From assembly GCA_039810005.1 (NCBI GenBank), contig JBDHWD010000064.1:1-17391 (forward strand): DNA of 17,391 nt. Direction: 5' to 3'. The stretch is from JAMLIA01 sp039810005 (GTDB taxonomy: Bacteria > Chloroflexota > Chloroflexia > Thermomicrobiales > CFX8). Made by a program: the position numbers and the translations under genes. The notes under the pieces are model-generated. The model searched no databases. It saw only the letters and a list, made by a program, of their open reading frames with translations, and was not told the DNA's origin. Numbering within the stretch: position 1 is the stretch's first letter; each line of letters begins with the position of its first letter. Positions 1-6,378 of the stretch are shown one piece after another.

Positions 1-286
1 TCAGCTCCGGATAGAGCCAGGGCTGGTGCGCCACGACGCCGAGGCGCTCGCGCGTCGCCTCGCGCTCGCCCCACGCCTCCAGCCCGAACGCCAGCACTTC
101 GCCCCGCGTCGGGCGACTGAGAGTCGCCATTGTGCGCAGGAGCGTCGTCTTGCCGGCACCATTCGCACCTAGTAGCGCGACGCATTCACCATGCTCAATT
201 GTCAGATTGATGTCGCGCAGAACAACGCGTCGACCATACCGTTTTGCGATGTGGCGCAATTCAAACGGCGGCGGACCATCCGTCAC
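1..286 (-). CDS. ccmA: CcmA, heme exporter ABC ATPase, N-terminal part (cut by window edge)
   Basis: ATP-binding subunit of the CcmAB transporter, which uses ATP to release holo-CcmE during cytochrome c maturation on the cytoplasmic face of the membrane. About 95 N-terminal residues are present and the rest lies left of position 1. The reading shows a typical ABC start (ELRHIAKRYGRRVVLRDINL), a Walker A GANGAGKTTLL, and the stretch up to a Q-loop-like VVAHQPWLYPEL. The GTG start at 286 forms a GTGA four-base overlap with the stop of the small gene upstream, which implies translational coupling. Walker A alone would fit any ABC ATPase. The call as CcmA rests on position directly after ccmF-ccmH and on the short, early Walker A typical of the family. 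Confidence 0.85.
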   Translation of the reverse strand, partial: MTDGPPPFELRHIAKRYGRRVVLRDINLTIEHGECVALLGANGAGKTTLLRTMATLSRPTRGEVLAFGLEAWGEREATRERLGVVAHQPWLYPEL

Positions 287-531
287 GTCGCGTCGCCCCC
301 GACCGGGCGATCGACCACACGCCCGGGTGCCCCACGCTCCTCGACAGCCCACTGGTCTCCATCTTCAACATCTTCTCCGGCGTCGTCGGGCTCGTCATCC
401 GCCGTCACCAGGTCAGGCAGCGCAACAGACTCAATCACGATCTCATCCGGTCGCGCGCGCAGCAGCGGCTCAAGAACGAAAGCAAACACGAGAACGCCGA
501 GTAGCAGTGTTCCGATCAGGGCCATCGTCAT
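283..531 (-). CDS. Short CcmI-like membrane protein (82 aa)
   Basis: Small protein with one N-terminal membrane helix (about residues 3-24, ending in FVLEPLLRARPDE), followed by a very acidic tail rich in Asp and Glu. The helix followed by PLLR resembles the N-terminus of CcmI/CycH, the apocytochrome-binding subunit of the heme ligation complex. The TPR domain that makes up most of CcmI is absent. The gene overlaps ccmH upstream (ATGA at 528-531) and ccmA downstream (GTGA at 283-286), so it is firmly inside the ccm operon. An ATG two codons later is a possible alternative start. That this is a reduced CcmI is inference; it may be a lineage-specific small membrane subunit. Confidence 0.7.
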   Translation of the reverse strand: MTMALIGTLLLGVLVFAFVLEPLLRARPDEIVIESVALPDLVTADDEPDDAGEDVEDGDQWAVEERGAPGRVVDRPVGGDAT

Positions 532-1022
532 GTGGGAGTCCGTCCATCGTCAGATGCGTCGCCGAGTACCTCACGCGCGATCGCTTCCAGCTCAGCGTCA
601 TCGTCCGACGGTTGCTCCGCCGTCAGCGGTCGCGGAGCCTTCGTCCGCTCGCGCACGAACGACACGACGACGAGCGCACCGACCCCGACGACAATCAGTG
701 GCATCCACCACAGGCCCAGCCGAAACCCCGACTTGGGCGGATCGAACAGAATCGACTCACCGTAGCGGGCGACGAAATAGTCCTTGATCTCCTGATCGGA
801 CTCCCCCGCCTGCACCTTCTCCTCGATGATGCCGCGGATCTGCCGCGCCAGTTCTGTCTGGCTATCCGCCACCGACTCACCAGCGCAGATCGGGCAGTGG
901 ATCTCACGTGCCAGCTTGATCGTGCGCTGGCTGTACATGTCCTCGGCGTTGGCCGTCGCCACGCCCAGCAGTGCTACCAGGACGACTGCAAGGACGCCGA
1001 CCACTCTAAACAGCGGCTTCAC
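528..1022 (-). CDS. ccmH: CcmH-type cytochrome c biogenesis thiol oxidoreductase
   Basis: Membrane-anchored, extracytoplasmic CcmH/CycL/NrfF family protein that keeps the CxxCH heme-binding cysteines of apocytochrome c reduced and works with CcmF in heme ligation. A signal peptide spans residues 1-26 (ending ATANA). The redox pair is C43 and C46 in IHCPICAGESVADSQ, matching the family LRCxxCxGxSIADS signature. A second membrane helix lies at about residues 104-122, followed by a charged tail. Length (164 aa) is normal for stand-alone CcmH. The start is GTG at 1022, overlapping the end of ccmF by 17 bases, and the stop overlaps the next gene by four. Reduced thiols are likely supplied by ResA/CcmG and CcdA from the same operon. 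Confidence 0.92.
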   Translation of the reverse strand: MKPLFRVVGVLAVVLVALLGVATANAEDMYSQRTIKLAREIHCPICAGESVADSQTELARQIRGIIEEKVQAGESDQEIKDYFVARYGESILFDPPKSGFRLGLWWMPLIVVGVGALVVVSFVRERTKAPRPLTAEQPSDDDAELEAIAREVLGDASDDGRTPT

Positions 1023-3000
1023 CAGTCGCCTTCCCTCGCGACGGTGCCGTCAACGCCACCCGTCGCGCCACCGGCATCGGCCAGAACACGATCAGCATCC
1101 CGAGCATGTAGATCAGCCCACCAACCCAGACCCACGGCACCAACGGATTGACGAAGATGTGCAGACCGGCTGCGCCGCTGTCGTTCCACTCAGTCAGCAT
1201 CACGTAGACATCATCAAAGCCGGTCGTCTTGACCGCTACTCGCGTCGTCGGTTGCTGCTCGAACCCATCGTAGAAGAACCGCTTGGCGTGGATCACGCCG
1301 ATGTCCTTGCCGTTCGAGGCAACATCGATATCCGCCGTATAGACGTCGGCATCGACGATCCGCGACTGCGCCAGCCCATTGAAGGTCAGCGTGTATTCGG
1401 CGATCTGCGTCGACTGCCCAGGGTTGAGCATCACCTGTCGCTCGCTCTGGAAGAACTGCGTGCCGATGATGCCGATCGCTATCACCGCTACACCGAGATG
1501 CACGATGTAGCCGCCGAAACGTCGCGGATTGCGCTTTGTCAGCCCAACAATCGCCGATGGCAGCGACTCGCGTGTGCTGCGCCGCCGCGCTGCTGCGCCA
1601 CGCCAGTACTCAACGCCGACCGCACCGATCGCGAACACCGCCGCAGCGACACCAGCCGCAGCCGGCGGCTGACCGAAGAGCAGCAGCATCACGACGATCA
1701 CGACCGCCGCGAGCGCCAGCGGCACCGCCGCGACTCGCCGCAGCGCATCCCACGTCGAGCGTCGCCACGCCAGCAGAGGTCCGACGCCCATCAGAATCAG
1801 CATGATCAGGAACAGCGGTCCGTTGACCTGCTCGTAGAACGGCGGCCCAACCGTCAGCTGCGATCCGGTCACCGCCTCGGAGACGATCGGATACACCGTG
1901 CCCCAGAACGTCGCGAAGGCAATACCGGCAAAGATCAGGTTGTTCAGCAGGAAGCCGGACTCACGCGACAGCACCGCGTCGAACGTATTCTCCGACTGCA
2001 GCATCGGCAGTCTGTAAATCATCACCGCGATCGAGGCGACCGTCACAACAACGAGGAAGCTGAGGAAATACGGCCCGATCGCTGAGACGGCAAACGTGTG
2101 AACAGACTGGATCAGCCCGCTACGCACGACAAACGTGCCGAAGATCGCCAGCACATAGCTCGCTAGCAGCAGGCCCATGTTCCAGACCTTCAGCATGCCG
2201 CGCCGCTCCTGGACAAGTACCGAGTGGATGAACGCGGTCCCCGTCAACCACGGCAGCAGCGAGACGTTCTCTACCGGATCCCAGCCCCAGTAACCGCCCC
2301 AGCCGAGCACGTGATACGCCCACCAGCCACCGAGGAAGATGCCGGTACCAAGAATCGCCCACGCCACTAACGCCCAGGTACGCACAAATGAGAGCCACTC
2401 GCGGGTCATCCGACCCGAGATCAGCGCACCCATCGCGATCGAGAACGGCACCGAGAAGCTGGCGAAGCCGGACAGCAGCATCGGAGGATGCACCAGCATA
2501 CCCGGGTCACGCAGCAGCGGGTTCAGCCCCTGCCCTTGCGCCGGAATCAGCGCATTGATCTCGAATGGCGATGCTACAAAGGTCAGGACAAAAAGGAAGA
2601 AGCTCGTCAGCGCCAGGAACGTGCCGGCCGCATACGGCACCAGCCGCGGAAAGCGCGGCCGATTGCGGACAAACGCAATCGACGCCAGCAGCGTCGCCAT
2701 CGTCGTCCAGAACAGCAGGCTGCCCTCCTGCCCGCCGTAGAACGCCGTGACGACATAGCGCAGCGGCATGTCGCTACTGGATCGTGATGAAACGTAAGCG
2801 AAGCTGAAGTCGTGCGTAACAAACGCTGTCAGCAGAATGACATCAGCAATCAGCAGCAGGAAGAGCACGCCAACCACTGCACGCACCGCCGACTGCGACA
2901 GCTCGGGTATGCGTCGCCGCTCCCCGATGATCGTTGCACCGACCCCGAAAATTGCCGTCGCCAGCGCTAGCAAGAGAGCGCCATGCGCGAGTTGGGCCAT
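1006..3000 (-). CDS. ccmF: CcmF, cytochrome c heme lyase subunit
   Basis: Polytopic membrane protein of the heme handling (HHP) family that takes heme from CcmE and ligates it to apocytochrome c. The 664-residue product is of normal length with many membrane helices. The tryptophan-rich WWD-type motif is at about residues 232-246 (VLGWGGYWGWDPVENVS). Candidate heme-ligand histidines flank it, including H171 in LVHPPM and H301 in SVHTFA. A long extracytoplasmic loop precedes the last helix (about residues 633-653). The ATG at 3000 has AAGGGA about 11 bases upstream. ccmE lies 30 bases upstream and ccmH overlaps downstream, the classical E-F-H order. Confidence 0.97.
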   Translation of the reverse strand: MAQLAHGALLLALATAIFGVGATIIGERRRIPELSQSAVRAVVGVLFLLLIADVILLTAFVTHDFSFAYVSSRSSSDMPLRYVVTAFYGGQEGSLLFWTTMATLLASIAFVRNRPRFPRLVPYAAGTFLALTSFFLFVLTFVASPFEINALIPAQGQGLNPLLRDPGMLVHPPMLLSGFASFSVPFSIAMGALISGRMTREWLSFVRTWALVAWAILGTGIFLGGWWAYHVLGWGGYWGWDPVENVSLLPWLTGTAFIHSVLVQERRGMLKVWNMGLLLASYVLAIFGTFVVRSGLIQSVHTFAVSAIGPYFLSFLVVVTVASIAVMIYRLPMLQSENTFDAVLSRESGFLLNNLIFAGIAFATFWGTVYPIVSEAVTGSQLTVGPPFYEQVNGPLFLIMLILMGVGPLLAWRRSTWDALRRVAAVPLALAAVVIVVMLLLFGQPPAAAGVAAAVFAIGAVGVEYWRGAAARRRSTRESLPSAIVGLTKRNPRRFGGYIVHLGVAVIAIGIIGTQFFQSERQVMLNPGQSTQIAEYTLTFNGLAQSRIVDADVYTADIDVASNGKDIGVIHAKRFFYDGFEQQPTTRVAVKTTGFDDVYVMLTEWNDSGAAGLHIFVNPLVPWVWVGGLIYMLGMLIVFWPMPVARRVALTAPSRGKATGEAAV

Positions 3001-3030
3001 CGGTGCCGATCCCTTCTGTTGGAGTGCAGC

Positions 3031-3477
3031 CTAGCTTGTCGGGTGCGTCGCAGCCTCGAAGCGCGATGGACACTTCGTCAGGAGAGTTGAAGCCTGCATC
3101 GTCCCATCAGGTCCGACCGCCCCCTCGGCAACGACCTCAACATCTTCGGTGAAGATGTCCGGCACCACGCCGTTATAGACAACCGGAAGTGTGTTAGTAC
3201 CGTCGGTCAGGGTAAAGCGGAGCTCGTTCGTTGCAATGTCGCGCTCAATCGACCCGGGCACAACGTTGCCGCCAACGCGGAACGTCTCGCCAGTCGTCAA
3301 CTCGCCGGATTGCTCAAGCTCGGCGACCGTCTTGAAATAGGCCATCGACGAACCCATGGCGTTAAACACCAGGAATCCGACCGCCGCGATGATCACGCCA
3401 GCGACGATGATCAGCTTCGGATTGAGCCACGGGTTGCTGCGCTGCCGCGTCGACCGCGCCGGACTCGTGGTGGCCAT
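3031..3477 (-). CDS. ccmE: CcmE heme chaperone, Cys-type variant with CPSRF motif
   Basis: Periplasmic-side heme chaperone that binds heme covalently and passes it to CcmF. The protein has 148 residues: a short basic cytoplasmic N-terminus, one helix (about 21-40), and a beta-rich OB-fold domain. The E. coli family binds heme through His in HxxxY. Here the corresponding site reads LLTKCPSRFE, with C136 in place of His and F140 in place of Tyr. CxxxY variants are known in archaea, Desulfovibrio and some Gram-positive lineages, so Cys is expected for this type, but Phe at the Tyr position is unusual. Start ATG at 3477 follows AAGGGATGGG. The gene sits between the CopD-like gene and ccmF, all in one direction. 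Confidence 0.93.
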   Translation of the reverse strand: MATTSPARSTRQRSNPWLNPKLIIVAGVIIAAVGFLVFNAMGSSMAYFKTVAELEQSGELTTGETFRVGGNVVPGSIERDIATNELRFTLTDGTNTLPVVYNGVVPDIFTEDVEVVAEGAVGPDGTMQASTLLTKCPSRFEAATHPTS

Positions 3478-3505
3478 TTCCCATCCCTTGCCTCAAAGAG
3501 CGACG

Positions 3506-3958
3506 TCATACCAACCCCTGGCCGTAGATGCTCGCCAGTGCCACGCCGATGCCAAGCGCCAGCGCCCCACATCCGAGAATCCACTCCGGCCGCGACCGCC
3601 GCACCGAGCGCCCCTGTCGGGACCTGCGGCCGAGACGAAAGCCGGCCAACCAGAAAGCGGCAAGCGCCGCAACGATCTTGACTGCCAGCGCGACTGCATA
3701 CAGCAGCCCCCCGCCGGCACTCGACAGTCGATCGACTGTCATGATCACTCCGGTGACGATCATCACGATCGTCATCGTCCGCGCCCACTCACCGTAGAGC
3801 GATTGCGCGGCGGCGACAAACTCGCGCGGTGGCTGCGACGAATCACGCAGCGCCGGGCGAACCGCCACCAGGTAGTATACCCCTCCCCCGAACCAGGTCG
3901 CGGCTGCGAACGCGTGCGCCAGGCGGAGAAAGAGCAGGAATCCCTCGCTGGCGCTCAT
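3506..3958 (-). CDS. CopD-like four-helix integral membrane protein
   Basis: Predicted membrane protein of 150 residues with about four helices and a basic loop (GRRSRQGRSVRRSR) before the last one. The first helix carries RLAHAFAAATWFGGGVYYL, resembling the LHxLAAAxWxGG pattern of CopD-like or related b-heme/copper membrane proteins; H15 would be the conserved histidine. A role in copper or heme handling during cytochrome maturation is inference. The ATG at 3958 lies 11 bases after the ccdA stop, with AGGA inside the end of ccdA as the likely ribosome-binding site. ccmE begins 28 bases further on, so co-transcription is very likely. It is not one of the standard Ccm components. Confidence 0.75.
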   Translation of the reverse strand: MSASEGFLLFLRLAHAFAAATWFGGGVYYLVAVRPALRDSSQPPREFVAAAQSLYGEWARTMTIVMIVTGVIMTVDRLSSAGGGLLYAVALAVKIVAALAAFWLAGFRLGRRSRQGRSVRRSRPEWILGCGALALGIGVALASIYGQGLV

Positions 3959-3968
3959 GGCAGCAACG

Positions 3969-4697
3969 TCATCCTGAGATGCCCGGGAAACCGGACATCA
4001 AGCGCTGCCCGTAGATCGCCAGGCGGAACATCTGTCCACTCACAAACAACACGCCGATAGCGATCATCGTCACGCCGCTGAGCGCCGTGACAACCCCAGC
4101 ATTCCGCGTGCCCCAATTGATCACGCCGCGGATACGCCCGACACCCGCACCGACCAGCAGGAAGGGAATGCCTAATCCGAGGGAATAGACCGTCAGCAGC
4201 AAGGTCCCGTAGCGAACCGTATCCGCTGTACTCGTGTAGACGAGGATCGAGGCCAGGATCGGGCCGAAGCACGGCGTCCAGCCAAAGCCGAACGCCATTC
4301 CCAGCAGCAACACCTCGCTCGGCGAGAAGCTGCGCGGCTCGAATTGCACCCGCCGTTCTCGCATCAGGAAGGGCACCCGGAAGCCCCACAGGATTACCAG
4401 CCCCATCGCGATCATGAACAGCCCGGAAATGCGGGTCAGCGGTTGGCGGTACTGGTCTAGCAGATCGCCGAACACCGACGCCGACGCGCCGAGGGCGATA
4501 AAGACCAGCGAGAACCCAAAGACAAACACCAGGCTCGGCCAGAGCGACCGCACCCTCGGCGGCAGCGCCGAAACCTGCCCGCTCGTCGCCGAGCTCGTAA
4601 TCAGTGACAGGTAGCCGGGCAACAGCGGCGCAACGCATGGGGAGAGAAAGGAGATGAACCCGGCCCCGAATGCCGTCAACAGCCCGATCGACGACAC
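3969..4697 (-). CDS. ccdA: CcdA, thiol-disulfide electron transporter
   Basis: Six-helix membrane protein (242 aa) that carries electrons from cytoplasmic thioredoxin across the membrane to extracytoplasmic thioredoxin-like proteins. The two family cysteines are visible: C21 in FLSPCVAPLLPGY and C143 in FGWTPCFGPILAS, each within a Pro-Cys helix. The open frame extends upstream to a TTG inside resA. GTG at 4697 is preferred because it follows the resA stop by one base, has GGAG sequences upstream, and puts the first helix near the N-terminus as in the family. Direct pairing with resA, the usual partner, supports the assignment over a DsbD-type protein. Confidence 0.95.
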   Translation of the reverse strand: MSSIGLLTAFGAGFISFLSPCVAPLLPGYLSLITSSATSGQVSALPPRVRSLWPSLVFVFGFSLVFIALGASASVFGDLLDQYRQPLTRISGLFMIAMGLVILWGFRVPFLMRERRVQFEPRSFSPSEVLLLGMAFGFGWTPCFGPILASILVYTSTADTVRYGTLLLTVYSLGLGIPFLLVGAGVGRIRGVINWGTRNAGVVTALSGVTMIAIGVLFVSGQMFRLAIYGQRLMSGFPGISG

Positions 4698-4698
4698 G

Positions 4699-5340
4699 CT
4701 ACTTCCGCGCCTCCGCAACCATGTCCTGCAGTTGCTGCAGGCTCGTCACCGGCCCCGGCAGGTGCGCAACCAGATTGCCCTCGGCGTCAACCACGAACGT
4801 CTCCGGCACGCCGCTCACGCCATAATCAACGCCGATACGATCATCGCTATCCGGCCCGGTCGGGTAATTCACCTTGTACGTCTTCAGGAAGTCTCGCGCT
4901 TCGGAATCGACATCCATGATGTTCACGCCGACCATCACGACGTCATCGGCCAGTGCCCCGCGCGCAGTCGTGAGCAATGGCATCTCGTCGCGGCATGGAT
5001 CGCACCACGACGCCCAGAAGTTCAGCAGCACAATCTTGCCGCGCTGATCGGATAGTCGGAACTGATCGCCATCGAACGTGGTTATTGTGAAGTCCCGTGC
5101 CGGCTTGCCGTCCTCCAGCACCAGCGCGCCGGATGCATTCACTCGACCGCGATCCGCCAGCCGCGCACCCTCCGGCGCAAACAGGGAGTAGCCCAGAATG
5201 CCGAGCAGGACGCCGACCATCGTCAGCGCGACAACCGGCACGATCACGGTCCGGAAACGACTGCGCGGCAACGTCGCTGCCTGCCCCGCGCTCTCGGCGG
5301 CCGGCTCGGTTGACTCAATTGGAACTGGTTGCTCTTGCAT
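4699..5340 (-). CDS. resA: ResA/CcmG-like membrane-anchored thioredoxin
   Basis: Extracytoplasmic thioredoxin-fold reductase (213 aa) that helps reduce apocytochrome c cysteines, re-reduced by CcdA. A cytoplasmic N-terminal segment is followed by a single membrane helix (about 31-53), then a TlpA-like domain. The active site is FWASWCDPCRDEMP (C113, C116) and the cis-proline is in GVSGVPETF (P179). WCDPC differs slightly from the common WCxPC with Glu or Pro. The start is ATG at 5340, with GGGAGAG 7 bases upstream. The frame is open further upstream only because it runs through the tRNA gene, so that extension is not real. This gene opens the ccm operon; ccmG would be an equally valid name. 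Confidence 0.93.
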   Translation of the reverse strand: MQEQPVPIESTEPAAESAGQAATLPRSRFRTVIVPVVALTMVGVLLGILGYSLFAPEGARLADRGRVNASGALVLEDGKPARDFTITTFDGDQFRLSDQRGKIVLLNFWASWCDPCRDEMPLLTTARGALADDVVMVGVNIMDVDSEARDFLKTYKVNYPTGPDSDDRIGVDYGVSGVPETFVVDAEGNLVAHLPGPVTSLQQLQDMVAEARK

Positions 5341-5381
5341 AGCCGCTCTCCCGGCATACGTGAACGCGGCGCGCACAATCG

Positions 5382-5463
5382 TGGGGGAAGAGGGACTCGA
5401 ACCCTCACACCTTGCGGTACGTGCTCCTAAGGCACGCGCGTCTGCCGATTCCGCCATCCCCCC
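5382..5463 (-). tRNA. tRNA-Leu (anticodon UAG)
   Basis: Type II (class with long variable arm) tRNA read on the minus strand. The acceptor GGGGGGA pairs with UUCCCCC (one G-U), U8 follows, and the D-arm is GGCGGAAUCGGCAGACGC. The anticodon stem CGUGC/GCACG encloses loop CUUAGGA, giving anticodon UAG (reads CUA/CUG). The variable arm has ACC/GGU closing GCAA, and the T-arm GAGGG/CCCUC encloses UUCGAGU. Discriminator base is A and 3' CCA is not encoded. The gene ends 41 bases before resA. Confidence 0.97.
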
Positions 5464-5484
5464 GGATGATCCTCAGCCCGCATC

Positions 5485-5490
5485 AGTATA
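5485..5490 (-). promoter_or_regulatory. Extended -10 promoter for tRNA-Leu
   Basis: On the minus strand TGTTATACT gives a 5/6 match to TATAAT with an extended-10 TG, about 22 bases before the mature tRNA 5' end. No good -35 box is visible. The ccm operon may be read through from here, since no clear terminator lies between the tRNA and resA. Confidence 0.5.
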
Positions 5491-5566
5491 ACAACCCACC
5501 CCCTCAAACCGTCCCGCCGAAGACGACGCCAAGCGACACCCAGCAGCGAGAGCGCGGCTCCAGCTT

Positions 5567-5771
5567 GGACTGCATCGGGCGGGTGGGAGATTTCTCACTG
5601 CGGTTCGAAATGACAGATTTCGAGGATGGCTGTCGGGCCCGCGTGCTTGGCAATACTGACTGCTTACGCGTTGCTTCTGCCAGCATGTCAAGCGGTCCAC
5701 ATGGCAACTACGCTTTATGTCCTGTCATTTCGAACCGCAGTGAGAAATCTCCCACCCGCCCGATACAGTCC
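5567..5771. repeat. Inverted repeat pair, 50-bp arms (dispersed palindromic repeat)
   Basis: Arms at 5567-5616 and 5722-5771 are reverse complements with a single mismatch over 50 bases, separated by 105 bp. The core reads, on the plus strand of the right arm, CTGTCATTTCGAACCGCAGT and continues through GAGAAATCTCCCACCC. A diverged third copy is at 17303-17352. The spacer has no convincing gene; the short ORFs crossing it are translations of the repeat. The 437-bp gap 5464-5900 otherwise holds only the tRNA promoter and the terminator of the Fe-S carrier gene. The element may be a MITE or a REP-like sequence; no target duplication is evident. Confidence 0.9.
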
Positions 5772-5828
5772 AATGCAGTAAATTGCCCTGACGCACGGCC
5801 CTAACCATACGTCCACGCCGTAAACACA

Positions 5829-5874
5829 AACACGCCTGGACATGAGCGCTCGTCGCGCCATGTCCCGACGTGTT
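5829..5874 (-). terminator. Probable terminator after the A-type Fe-S carrier gene
   Basis: Two-part stem on the minus strand: AACACG pairs with CGTGTT, and inside it GGACATG pairs with CATGTCC. A TGTGTTT-rich tail follows. It lies 27 bases past the stop of the carrier gene. The T tract is broken, so strength is uncertain. The plus-strand side also ends in TTGTTTTA. Confidence 0.6.
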
Positions 5875-5900
5875 GTTTTATGTTCGCGAGTTGTGCGGGA

Positions 5901-6272
5901 CTAGCTGCCGCAGCCGCAGCCCTGCGCGGTCTCGCCGTTCATACCGGTGTCAAATGAGTGACCGCAAGCGCACGACGCCACAGCGTTCGGGTTGCGAACA
6001 GTGAACCCGCCGCCCATCAGGCTATTGACGAAGTCGATCTCAGCGCCACCGACATACATCGCCGAAAACTCGTCGATCAGGAGCTTCACGCCCTTTGACT
6101 CGATGACGGTATCGCCGTCGTCGGCCATCTCTTCGATCGACATGCCGTACTGCAGTCCTGAGCAACCACCCGGAGCAACGAACACGCGCAGCGCGTGATC
6201 CGGTGTGCCCTGATCGGAAAGGAAGTCACGAAGCTGCTCGACGGCCTCATCGGTAATCGTCAGCATTGACAT
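5901..6272 (-). CDS. erpA: A-type iron-sulfur carrier (ErpA/IscA/HesB family)
   Basis: Small Fe-S assembly protein (123 aa) that carries clusters to apo-enzymes in the cytoplasm. The three family cysteines are present: C37 in APGGCSGLQYGM, then C101 and C103 in SCACGHSF. The protein also ends in GCGCGS, adding two more cysteines (C119, C121) not needed by the basic fold. The ATG at 6272 is preceded by AGGAGG at good spacing, which fixes the start. It lies just downstream of the leucine operon, whose LeuCD enzyme needs a 4Fe-4S cluster. The name erpA is a family-level choice; iscA, sufA or hesB are alternatives. Confidence 0.93.
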   Translation of the reverse strand: MSMLTITDEAVEQLRDFLSDQGTPDHALRVFVAPGGCSGLQYGMSIEEMADDGDTVIESKGVKLLIDEFSAMYVGGAEIDFVNSLMGGGFTVRNPNAVASCACGHSFDTGMNGETAQGCGCGS

Positions 6273-6293
6273 ACTGCATCCTCCTATGAAACC

Positions 6294-6310
6294 AGCGCCC
6301 CCCTGGCGCT
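6294..6310 (-). other. 5'-UTR hairpin of the Fe-S carrier gene
   Basis: AGCGCC and GGCGCT form a perfect 6-bp stem with a 5-base loop between the promoter at 6352-6357 and the ribosome-binding site. It could be an operator or a leader hairpin; no specific regulator site is recognised. Confidence 0.35.
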
Positions 6311-6351
6311 ATGAACCTGTCCAAGTATATACCCATTACGAAACCAAGAGG

Positions 6352-6378
6352 ATTATAAACGACCTGCGGAATTTGCAA
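6352..6378 (-). promoter_or_regulatory. Promoter for the Fe-S carrier gene
   Basis: On the minus strand a perfect TATAAT (6352-6357) lies 15 bases downstream of TTGCAA (4/6 to TTGACA). The -10 box overlaps the TAA stop codon (6353-6355) of the upstream TIM-barrel gene, so the carrier gene can be expressed apart from the leucine operon. The 15-bp spacing is short. Confidence 0.5.

Noticed and set aside
826..2085. Long plus-strand ORF opposite ccmF
   Set aside because: Arg/His-rich translation of the non-coding strand of ccmF.
5341..5457. N-terminal extension of ResA starting inside the tRNA
   Set aside because: The extra residues translate the tRNA-Leu sequence; ATG at 5340 with GGGAGAG upstream is the better start.
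5473..5707. Two minus-strand short ORFs in the 5.5-5.7 kb gap
   Set aside because: They translate the dispersed inverted repeat in two frames and lack ribosome-binding sites; the same peptide piece recurs at the right edge.
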